A stretch of 64,000 nt of DNA from Pleurostoma richardsiae (lineage: Eukaryota; Ascomycota; Sordariomycetes; Calosphaeriales; Pleurostomataceae): assembly GCA_030052745.1 (NCBI GenBank), contig JANBVO010000041.1, positions 241,054 to 305,053 of the forward strand. Direction: 5' to 3'. Shown piece by piece: positions 33,443-42,899 of this stretch. Both the position numbers and the translations under genes were made by a program. Position 1 is the stretch's first letter, and each line of letters starts with the position of its first letter. Under the pieces are notes generated by a model. That model had not been told where the DNA came from, did no database searches, and saw nothing but the letters and a program-made list of their open reading frames with translations.

Positions 33443-36400
33443 ATGGCTCCTGCCAAGGCCCGCGACGAGGACGGCGCGACCGAGGTCCGCGATTCGATCG
33501 AGGCAAAGGGACCCGACGAGGATGTCGAGATGGAAGATGCTGGCAATCAAGCTGGCAACGGGGATCAGACAGCGGACCCCGACGCGGATGGCGAGGCTGA
33601 TGCGGAGGGAGAGGTTGACGATGCCCTGCCGGCCGTCTCAAGCAGGCCAACGGACCAGAAAGAGCTCTTGCAGCTGATCTCCGAAACGTCAGACTACCTC
33701 TGCAAATATGAGGAAGAGTATGTTACTAGCCTAAGTCCCACCACCAGGGAAACTTAAGCCCAGTTGGCTATGTGCCGCGGCGCATACGAGCTTGCTGCTA
33801 ACTACGTGTCGTCAGTGGCCATGAGGTCGCGGAGGGGTTTCAGCGCATCCCCAACAAGCGCGTTCTCCCCGACTACTTCGAAGTCATCAAGGAACCAGTG
33901 GCTTTCAGCACTGTCAGAGTAAGTTCATATCGCTCCACACAGAGAAGTCACCGCGTTTGGTGCGGATCTTTGCTGATCTTGGCGGGAACGCAGGGGAAAT
34001 GCACCCGGAAACTATACAACACCTTCTCCGAATTCGTCCGCGATGTGGCACTGATTTGCCATAATGCGCAAGTCTATAACAGGCCTTCTGCCCCGATCTT
34101 TCAGGATGCTGTGCGACTTCGCGAAATATTCAAGGAATCTCTGCGCGATCTTGTCGAGAAGAGTATTATTACAGCGGAAGAGGCTGAGCTCCCTGACTTT
34201 GGTGAACTGCCTCCCGTTGAAGACTCCCCTCCCCCGGCGCCAGAGGGCGACGACGACGAGGAAGCCGCGGACGATGATGACGAAGAAGAGGATGAGGACG
34301 AGGAAGAGGAAGACTCCGACGATGATGAAGGCCCCCGTCGTCGCCGCAGGCGAGGTCGCACATCTACGGGCAAGAAAGATGCCGATGACAAAGATGATGA
34401 CTCTCATAAGAGACGCGGACGACCACCGAAGGTCTACACGCCGATGGAGGCGCGCATCCACGCTCTGCTCAAGGGCCTCAGAAAGTTCAAGAAGGAAGAT
34501 GGGACGTTGCGTATTGTCCATTTCGAGAGGCTCCCCGACAAAGGCCTGCACAAGGAATACTACCAGGTCATCAAGAGTCCCATTGCGCTTGATTACATTA
34601 AGAAGAAGGCCAAGCGCAAGAAGTACCGTAACGTCGATGAGGTCATGGAAGACCTCGAGCTGATGTTCAAGAATGCTATGGAGTACAACGAGGAGGGAAG
34701 CGAGGTGTACCAGGACGCGGTCGAGCTGCAGAAGCAGGCACTTATTCTTGCTCAACAGGAGAAGTCCAAGTCGGACGAAGCCTTCCGCGATGAAGATGGG
34801 AAGCTGCCGTTGTCGGAGATACAGCACAATGGAGAAGTCTGGAAAGTTGGTAAGTTTCAGGCTTCGTCCTCCGCGACAAAACCAGTTGATTTAACCTCAT
34901 TGTTCTAGGCGACTGGGTTCATATCAGGAATCCTAACGACCTGTCCAAACCTATTGTTGCGCAGATCTACCGTATGTGGCAGGATGAGTCTGGCCAGAAG
35001 TGGATCAACGCCTGCTGGTATTACCGACCGGAGCAGACAGTGCACCGGTTTGAGAAACACTTCTACGAGAACGAGGTGGTCAAGACGGGCCAATACCGTG
35101 ACCACAACATCGAGGAGGTCGTGGGCCGCTGTTTCGTCATGTTCATCACCCGGTACCCCAAGGGACGACCTCGAGGATTTCCTGCAGATAAGGAAGTGTA
35201 TGTCTGCGAAGCCCGCTATAACGAGGAGAAGTTCAGGTTCAACAAGATCAAGACCTGGACGAGCTGCCTCCCCGACGAGGTGCGAGATCAGGACTACGAG
35301 ATGGACTTGTACGATGTTCCGCGCAAACTTAAGAAGGTTCCGAGTCCGATCAAGCATCTCCTGCAGGCCGATGCGAAGGAGACCGACCCACTCCCAAAGC
35401 CGACTTGGGGCAATCCAAACGCGCCGCCCATAGTGGGCGCGGTCCATCGGCGCCCCAGAGAAGCAAATGTAAGTGCTGCGTTCACATTCTCTGTACTTAC
35501 GCCTGCTTCCAGAGGAAAGAAGCATTTGCATTTCCTGCCTGTTTTCCCAGCCCGCCCCCAAAAGCTGTTCGCAGCCCTTTCAAGCAGCATCCTGCGTGAC
35601 TTGTCCGTAATCTTATCGCAGGTTTCGCTTAAATTCCTTTCCCGATTTTCCTCATTCTTCCTCCTCGCTCACCCAGAAAGTCACCCATCTGCAAATTGGC
35701 CCAACCCATCACGCTCGGCGCATTTACTGTCGGACGCCGTCAGACAGCAGACTAACCACTCGTGCAATAGGAGTCTCCCCCGCCGGAGCCCACGCCCGAG
35801 CCTGCAGTGCTCCCCGTGCCGCAGGTGCACGCCGCCCCCATTCGACGCCCATCAATGCAGGACGTGAACATGGCTGGCTCACCGGCGGGGTTTCGCCCCC
35901 CTCCCGGCGTGCCAGTCCCGTCGCCGTCGCCTGCTCACTACGGCCAGTCGCATTTTGCACCACCTCGTCCGATATCTGGCACGCCACCCACTCCCGTACA
36001 GATCCAGCCGACGCCAGTCCACTCTATGCAGTCACCAGTGCCGATGCCTCCGGCGCCTCATTATGCGATGCAGGGCTACCAGCAGCCGCAGTACGCTCCT
36101 GGTCCGCCACCTGTCGGCTATCTTCCTCAGATGCCCCCCGCACCTGCTCCAGCTTACGATCAGCACCGCATGGTGCCAGTTCCTGCTGCTATGACCCCGC
36201 AGCGCATGCCCATCGTGCCTGCTGCAAACACTGCGCCAATGTCACATGGCAATGTGTACAACCCTCCTAGACCTGTAGAGGTGTACACATTGCCAGAAGC
36301 TATGAACGCGGCCATTCCAGCCGACGTGCGCGACCAGTTCCACCATGACGAGCAGGGACGCGTCTTGTTCTTCACTGAACCGCCTCGCGTCGGGAACGAT

Positions 36401-36763
36401 CCACCTGTCGCGCCGGAGATCGCGGGCCTGGGCCACAGCGTGCGGTATCTCGCCGACATCCAGAAGGACCGCGAGGAGCGGGAGAAGAAGCGCAAGGCGC
36501 TCGAGGAGTTCCGGTCAGAGGTCGCGCGCAAGAAGGCCGTGCTCCATGCGCAGATGCAGCGCAAAAAGCAGCAGGAGTCTCAGCTGGCGGCGACAGAAGC
36601 CGTTGCAGAGCTGTTCGCCAGGATCATCCAGGAGAACGGTGCCATAGAGGGAGAAGTGGCCGACTGGCGCGCTGCCAAGTCGGCGTGGGAGGAGGAGAAG
36701 AAGAAACACACAGCGGCGGAGAAGGCGAAGAAAGGGGAGCCTGCAGCGATGTCTGTGGACTGA
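33443..36763 (+). CDS. Rsc1/Rsc2-like bromodomain-BAH chromatin remodelling subunit
   Basis: Exons 33443-33717, 33816-33918, 33994-34849, 34909-35468 and 35771-36763 encode 928 residues. The order is: acidic N terminus; bromodomain 1 (about residues 70-180, with FEVIKEPVAFSTVR and the HNAQVYNRPSAPIF segment, whose VYN carries the acetyl-lysine Asn); a long acidic Asp/Glu run; an AT-hook KRRGRPPKV; bromodomain 2 (about 295-405, with AMEYNEEGSEVYQDA); a BAH domain (about 410-535, with WKVGDWVHIRNPND and GRCFVMFITRYPKGRPRG); then a Pro/Gln-rich region and a C-terminal charged coiled coil. This is the architecture of Rsc1/Rsc2 in the SWI/SNF-type RSC complex, which slides nucleosomes at promoters. 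The last intron is 302 nt, longer than the others (59-98 nt). The ATG at 33443 gives MAPAKARDED. Confidence 0.95.
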
Positions 36764-38020
36764 ACTCCTCTCTCAAGATATTCCTCCTCGTCGCTCCAAA
36801 TATCGGATGGCAGATGTCAGCGCGGCTCATGGATCGCGCGACGGAGGTGCGACGGATATACCCTAGGCGTCTTTGTCCGGTCTAGGCTCTTTTCTGTATT
36901 TGCTGGATAGGGAAGGATGGCTATGACTTGTCGGAGTATAAGGGGGAATAAAGGGGAACTCGCGTTGGAATTGTCGTCAAAAGGGGAATGGAAGCCGCTG
37001 AACAATATTGCTTGTCTCATGGCTCAGTGGCTTGGATGTTGAGATCACAGGCCGACCAGCCTGAGGCAGAACGGCTTGCTCTGGGTCGTGGAACTCGTGG
37101 TCTTTTCAGGAGGTGCGGCGGCTGTCACCGAGATGGACTGTACATGCGCCGTTGACCTAGAGCATGCACTAAATCCAAATGCAAATGATTGAACCAAGAC
37201 TGATCTGTGCTACATGTACATGCAAGGGTAAGGTACCCGAGATAATTAGATGGTATTTCTAGCCGGTCGAGGACCATGCGTAGTAGGCGGCGAGCTAAGC
37301 AATAGCTCCCTTTCGAAGACGTGAGAAGAGTACGTCCAGAGGGGATACCTTAGCTGGAAACTTGAGGTTCGTAATTGATTGATTACCTCTTGAGTGAGGA
37401 AACTCAAGTGCAGACCATCCTAGAAAGACATCCGCGATGGCCGCATGGTATCTCGCACCACAGAGTAGGGTACCCGATCGACCTTTAGTCTGCTTAGGTA
37501 AGGTACTTAGCTACCTCCACACAAATCAGGAGAGTCAGCGGCCAATCAGACCCGCGGGCTGCTGTTCGCCGGCTGCTGTCGTCTGGCGGGTCCGCGCCCA
37601 CTGCGGCTCGCGTGGGGCATCTGCAGCAGCTCCGCTTCGCCTCCGCGGGCGGTCGCGGGGCGATTTGTACCCTCGATCGAGTCACCGTCCGCATCCCGGC
37701 CTAACCTTAATACCTGGTGCTGCCCTACCCTGCCCTACTCTGCCCTTCCTCACCTCACCTTCCTCCTCCGACCACTCAATAGATGCCAGACTCCTTCGGC
37801 TCTCTTCTCTCCTTCCCAACCAAACACCACGCACACACTCTCTCTTTGATTCTCGAGTCTCCGTCTCTTCTTTCCTCACCGCTCTCCAATCACAACCCTC
37901 CCAGGATCTCTGAATGACCAATTCAAGCTTCTCGACCTTGGTTTCCGCCATCTCCCTACTTTGACAACGCAGACACTCGAGGGCTGCTCCACCGACAACC
38001 TGAGCTCCGAGCGGTCCAAG
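36764..38020. other. 1.26-kb intergenic region
   Basis: It lies between two plus-strand genes: 3' UTR of the Rsc1/2-like gene with an AATAAA at 36947-36952, then promoter and leader of the NYN-like gene. TAAGGTAC-type motifs occur near 37229 and 37499. The plus strand at 37720-37910 is very pyrimidine-rich, as is common before fungal transcription starts. An open frame at 37437-37913 looks like chance. Confidence 0.5.
36947..36952 (+). terminator. Putative poly(A) signal of the Rsc1/2-like gene
   Basis: A perfect AATAAA 184 bases past the stop codon at 36763. Fungal polyadenylation signals are loose, so this is only a likely one. Confidence 0.4.
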
Positions 38021-39598
38021 ATGGCCACGTCAACCGTCCTCGAGGCTCGAGTGGGAGAAACGTACTCTTTCTCTCCGGCTCGCCCGGCTTCGCCGAAGTT
38101 AGGCGACTTCAGCAAGATCTTCGACATCGTTCTGAGCAGTGCTTCCAAAGTCACGAATCCTCCGGCCAGGCCCCTCTCACGGCCTTCATCTCCTTCACCT
38201 ATTCTTCACAACACCACCTACGATGGCCCAAAGCTCTTCGGCGCTCTGGATCTGTCTAAGCTGGCCTCTCCGGCCAAGTCTTCCCTGTCCAGCGAAGATG
38301 CCGCAGCAACGTCGAGTTCGGATTGCAGCTCCGCGAAGCGATCAATTGCCTCGACCTCCGGCATCTCCCACACCCCGGGCACGACTCCGCCTTCATCGTC
38401 TGAGAAGGATGTGGTCGACCCCAAGACGTCCGCCCGCGAGACCGATTATAATCCTCACATGGCTAGCGGAACATCTACGGTCGACCTTGATATTGATTCT
38501 GCTTTCAATAAATTGATGGGACGGTTGAACACCCAGCGCGGGGAAGAGGATGCCGGATTGACCGGAGCTCCATTCAACGCAACGCAACAGGTCCTATACA
38601 TCCCGAACACGTCCGGCACCCAGATACAGGGACACTCTATGCCTATGGTGTCGCCTGTCGGTCCCATTTATGTCGACCCCCAGTCGTACGCCTATGTCGT
38701 ACCTTGGGCTTCCGCTGTCTCGGACAAGCCGACCGGAGGCGACATGATTTATCCTCTGTGGCAGGCCGATCATGCTGGACAGAAGGCGATCCTTCAAGCT
38801 TCGCTGCGCGAAGAGTACAAATACGACCAGTGGCTCCAGAGCACTGCACCAGGTGCTCCTGCGGGACCCATTCACATCTTTGTCGACCTGTCCAACATAA
38901 TCATTGGATTCTACGACTGCATGAAGCTACGACGGGGCTTGCCGCTCAACAAGCGTATCAAGGCCCCTCCATTCTTCTTCGAGAACTTTGCTTGCATCCT
39001 GGAGCGGGACCGCTCGGTCGCGAAGAAGATCGTGGCTGGCTCTGTGGTTAATGCTTGGGGTGCTTGGCCGGAGTACATGAATGAGGCAGAGAAATGCGGC
39101 TATGAGATGAATATCCTTCAGCGCATTACCAGGAACTCTCACACCCCGAAGAGAAAGACGATGAGCGGGAATCTCGCTGATACGACGACGTCTGGTGGTG
39201 ACTCATCTGACGACGCCCTTGCCGGAACTACGAAGAGATCTTACCCGCTCAAGCACGGAGAGCAAGGAGTGGATGAACTCCTCCATCTCAAGATTGCTCA
39301 GAGCATCCTCGATCACCAGCCATCGACCATGGTGCTTGCGACGGGCGACGCCGCCGAGGCCGAGTACTCGGACGGCTTTTTGAAGAACGTCGAGCGGGCC
39401 CTTGAGCGTGGCTGGTACGTCGAGCTTGTGGCGTGGAGCAAAGGCATCTCCTTTGCCTGGAAGAACAAGAACTTCGCGAAGAAGTGGGGCCACCAGTTCC
39501 GGGTGATCGAGCTGGATGACTTCGCTGAAGAGCTATTGGCTTGGTATGGCCGCCCTATGCCTCAGACCCAGCACTTCGTGTCTCGACCGACGGTTTAA
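38021..39598 (+). CDS. Uncharacterised protein with NYN/PIN-like nuclease domain
   Basis: A single exon of 525 residues from the first ATG (MATSTVLEARVGE). The first 270 or so residues are Ser/Pro-rich and probably disordered. The C-terminal half fits the NYN (LabA/limkain-type, PIN-like) fold: the first strand IHIFVDLSN with Asp at about 289, then HGEQGVDELLHLKIAQSI with Asp at about 418, then VLATGDAAEAEYSDGF at about 440-453, then a strand-rich VELVAWSKGISFAWK. Conserved acids in these positions coordinate metal in PIN/NYN ribonucleases, so RNA cleavage or RNA binding is plausible. No substrate is known to me. There is a Thr/Ser-rich insert at about 385-410. I do not recognise a named orthologue. 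The next gene downstream is convergent and 1.7 kb away. Confidence 0.75.
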   Translation: MATSTVLEARVGETYSFSPARPASPKLGDFSKIFDIVLSSASKVTNPPARPLSRPSSPSPILHNTTYDGPKLFGALDLSKLASPAKSSLSSEDAAATSSSDCSSAKRSIASTSGISHTPGTTPPSSSEKDVVDPKTSARETDYNPHMASGTSTVDLDIDSAFNKLMGRLNTQRGEEDAGLTGAPFNATQQVLYIPNTSGTQIQGHSMPMVSPVGPIYVDPQSYAYVVPWASAVSDKPTGGDMIYPLWQADHAGQKAILQASLREEYKYDQWLQSTAPGAPAGPIHIFVDLSNIIIGFYDCMKLRRGLPLNKRIKAPPFFFENFACILERDRSVAKKIVAGSVVNAWGAWPEYMNEAEKCGYEMNILQRITRNSHTPKRKTMSGNLADTTTSGGDSSDDALAGTTKRSYPLKHGEQGVDELLHLKIAQSILDHQPSTMVLATGDAAEAEYSDGFLKNVERALERGWYVELVAWSKGISFAWKNKNFAKKWGHQFRVIELDDFAEELLAWYGRPMPQTQHFVSRPTV

Positions 39599-41271
39599 TC
39601 GCGTTTCCGGGGTCGAAATATCCCGAGACGCTGCCTTGGTTCGATCTTGCCTCCGCTAAGCCACTGATTTGGAATGTGCCGATGCTTCGCATCGTCATTG
39701 TCCACTCCCGGGTATCTTGTAACGATTTCACAGCAATCCCCACTTCCTTCAATTCCTCGTCAACCTTCGACTTGGTGCCTCACATGGCAGCTTGATTGCA
39801 TCCGTCATCTATGAGGCTAATGGCCAGGATGACGTCGCCGATCTAGCCCCTGGACCACCACTCTCATGGTCCACGATGTCACCCTTGAAACGGCATGACA
39901 CAGTTCCTTTCGGTCTCGGTTCTTTTTAATATACCCAACTTTCACGCTCCTTGTTCTAGTGGATTAGCAGCATTCGTTCGACCCTCGACCCGGAAATTCG
40001 ACAAGAAGAAGAGCTTCCGGGAAAGTCTCTCGTCAACGGCTCAGAGACAGTGCCTTGGACTCCAGCAATACGGACCTTGGCGCTCGACTGGTTCACGACC
40101 AGCCTGTTGAGCCGAGAGAACATACACACATTGACCGGCAGCGGATTTTGCTTTTCTCGAGCAGCCAGTTTATCTACCTTATTGGCCTGCTGCCACAGCG
40201 CCCTTACTTGGAGTTCCTCTGGATGGACGCACTGACAGGTTTACGATGATGACGACACATCACGAGATACCCCTGCATTTCGGCACGGCTCCTCCCCCTT
40301 TTCCCATTTGACGATTGCATATACTCTTGTTTACTGGCGTTGAGGAAGGATGAGCCACACGAAGATCACGATAACGATGACGTGAAGAGGGAAGAGAGTC
40401 TCACGACTTGGCCCATCCCTCGCCTTGGTATCTACCACATGTCTGGCTTGGAGGGCAATGTTTCTGAATGATCAAGGAACATACCTTCTTCTTTCTCCTG
40501 GACATATTTCGTCTTCTGTGGGGTTAGATGCCTGGGAGGACTACACGATCCTCATGCATCTCTACTCCTTGTTTTTCTCCTTTTCTTGTACATATCCAGG
40601 AGATCGGTTTGCTACATGGTCCTTGCTTACGGGAAATGGAAACGAACGGAATTTGGGCGACGGAATCATGACATTCGATAGAAGCGGCATACAAAGATGC
40701 TGCCGGATCCGATGGAATAGTTGCAGGGAGGAAATCGAGATGATTGACGATCGACGTCAGCTCTCACGACTTCATACCTGCCAGCAACCTCGATCGTCAC
40801 ATACACTGCGAAATGAAAATAGTCTTGCTTTTACGACCGTGTCTCTCCTATTTGCTCCGTGAACGTGTGAATCTATCTCGCTTTTCGTACAGTGGCTCAT
40901 GTGCACACTTCCTGCTAGTAACACATGGTAATAACGCGCGGCGATCTTGGTGATCAGCCGAAGAGCGCCGATAGACATGGGCCGGGCTACCAGGTGAAGG
41001 ATGCTCGGAAGGGCAAGACTGGTAAGGATCATGTGTGTACCATGCGTGGTCCTAGGTAAGCATTCAGACGTATGTTAGGAAACATACGGTAGACCCAAGC
41101 CTGTATGGACGCATGCCATACAAAAGCAAGACACTGAGACGGTGTTGGTATGCATGTCGGCGTCAAATATATCACCAAGGTGCTAAGTCGGCGAAATCCG
41201 AGGCGGCGCTATTAGATATCGTCACAACAGTCTTCGGTCATGTCTCTGCGTGCTGTGCTGGTATTCTTTAT
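39599..41271. other. 1.7-kb convergent intergenic region
   Basis: This lies between the stop codons of the NYN-like gene and the mitochondrial carrier gene. Short frames only, the longest being 145 codons at 40425-40862, without family likeness. The NYN-like gene's 3' UTR presumably takes up the left part. I see nothing else defensible. Confidence 0.5.
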
Positions 41272-42237
41272 TTATCCCGCCTCTATCGAATTCTGCCTCT
41301 TCCTTCCCTGACCAAGCTCTACCATGATCCATTCATAGACGGCCCACTGCACGGCATTGACGATGAACGCCCGGACACTGCACACCGTTAGGCCCCTAAA
41401 GAACAACCTGACGCCCCCTTCCCTGTAGGCCTCCCTCGCAATCTCTATCGCGCCCAGCCGCTTCTGGCCCCTCCCAGACCCCAGTAAGGGGCCAGCTTCC
41501 CCCAAGGTCGCGGGCTCCGCGGAGAACACCTGAGCCTGCACCCTCGTCTTGATGACATCCAAGGGGAAGATGCTCGCCCACGTCACGATGCCCGCCAGCC
41601 CGCCGCACAGCAGCACCTTCGCCGCCTCCGCTGACGCGCTACCCTCGCCCTGCTGGCCGATGGAGGAGGAGGCCGCCGCCACCCACCGAGTGCTCAGCTC
41701 GTAGCTCCAGAAGTAGAACCCGTAGCCGACGCTGTCGCGCAGGGCGGTGACCGCGCCGCCGAAGTAGAACCCGCGCGGGCCCTCGGCGCGCCAGACGTCC
41801 CGCGCGACGGCCCAGCTGCTGGCGCCGCCGGGCGCGGGGGCCAGCTGCGCGCGGCACTTGACCAGCTCGGTGGGGGTGGAGACGGCCCAGGTGGCCAGGC
41901 CACCGATGGCGCCGGCAAGCCAGGTGGACCAGAGGCTCGTGGGGGAGCCGGGCGGGGCGGTGGAGAGGGCCGAGTCCAGGAGGGCCTCGGAGCGGTTGTA
42001 GGAGACGAAGAGGAGGGCGTTGAGGGCGCCGTAGCCGAGGATGGGGGCTGCGGTGCCGGTTACGAGGGCGGATGCCTTCGTCCGGAAAGACCCAGGAGCG
42101 GAAGGAGAGACGGCCGCGGTTGGAATGGGATGAGAGGCTGTGCCCGCCTGTAGTCGGACTTTTAAGATATCGAGGGGGTTGCCGATTATTATGCCCACCG
42201 CGCCGGAGACGTACCCGGCCCAGAAGTCGGCGGACAT
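41272..42237 (-). CDS. Mitochondrial carrier family (SLC25) transporter
   Basis: A single exon of 321 residues, from the ATG at 42237. Three tandem carrier repeats each bear the signature P-X-D/E-X-X-K: NPLDILKVRLQ near residue 20, TPTELVKCRAQ near 125 and FPLDVIKTRVQ near 230. Six transmembrane helices are expected, in the inner mitochondrial membrane. The second signature has Glu in place of Asp, as seen in several amino-acid and carnitine-type carriers. The substrate cannot be decided from this. The mix resembles the carnitine/ornithine branch. The stop codon is followed at once by ATAAA, so a very short 3' UTR is possible. It shares a 0.66-kb divergent promoter region with rad54. Confidence 0.92.
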   Translation of the reverse strand: MSADFWAGYVSGAVGIIIGNPLDILKVRLQAGTASHPIPTAAVSPSAPGSFRTKASALVTGTAAPILGYGALNALLFVSYNRSEALLDSALSTAPPGSPTSLWSTWLAGAIGGLATWAVSTPTELVKCRAQLAPAPGGASSWAVARDVWRAEGPRGFYFGGAVTALRDSVGYGFYFWSYELSTRWVAAASSSIGQQGEGSASAEAAKVLLCGGLAGIVTWASIFPLDVIKTRVQAQVFSAEPATLGEAGPLLGSGRGQKRLGAIEIAREAYREGGVRLFFRGLTVCSVRAFIVNAVQWAVYEWIMVELGQGRKRQNSIEAG

Positions 42238-42899
42238 GGTGGATGGGGCCGAAAGGCCTCAACTACGCGATAGCCGACAGGGACGGTGAGGTGCTATTGA
42301 CTTCTTCAAAGTCCTAATATCTCACTTAGGGAGCACGTCTATCCGGACTGGCCTGATAATGGGGATACAACGGACCGTCCAGCAGGAGGGTCTTGTTAAC
42401 TGAGTGCGCCATCCCCGCCGTGCCGAGGCCCGGAGAGAATTGCCCCGCCACCATCTGTGGGGACCTCGAGCCGGCCATGCGCCGAGATACCTTCATGACA
42501 CCGAGGAGGTGCTTGGGTGTTCAATTGGGTAGATGTCATCGTTGTTGATGCTGGACCATGTCACTGATCTCGCCTTCTCGCATCAAGATACATCGCAAGG
42601 TCAGCTATTGATCGCATTCAGCAGCTCTGCTTCTGACTGAGAGGAAGCTTTCTTCAGCGTGTGAGTCATGTGCACTGTCATGTGACTTCGCGACTGGGCT
42701 CAACGCGTGCCAGTCGCGGTGCCCCCGAAAGTCAACAGACTGCCTAAACCAGTGGCAAACCCGCCTCCATCCCTCAACGTCTATCCGAGTCTGCCTCGGA
42801 GAGGGAGACATTGACCTGCGGGTATCGACTGAAGCACGATGTAAGGCACACGCAAGGTCTTTATGCTCTTGATTGAGCGTTCAATACATCTTCAGCCGA
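42238..42899. promoter_or_regulatory. Divergent promoter region, carrier and rad54
   Basis: 662 bp between opposite starts. Short upstream ATGs occur on the plus strand near 42668, followed within six codons by a stop, and at 42839, where ATG is directly followed by TAA. The same spot reads GAT/GTAAGG, a good splice donor, and CTTCAG at 42889-42894 is a possible acceptor, so a 54-nt intron in the rad54 leader is possible. Confidence 0.5.

Noticed and set aside
34012-34827. 271-codon antisense frame in the Rsc1/2-like gene
   Set aside because: It mirrors the Asp/Glu-rich and bromodomain codons of the real gene; the leucine-rich look comes from the reversed codons.
37437-37913. 158-codon frame upstream of the NYN-like gene
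   Set aside because: It is a pyrimidine-rich leader sequence with Ser/Pro/Leu bias and no conserved features.
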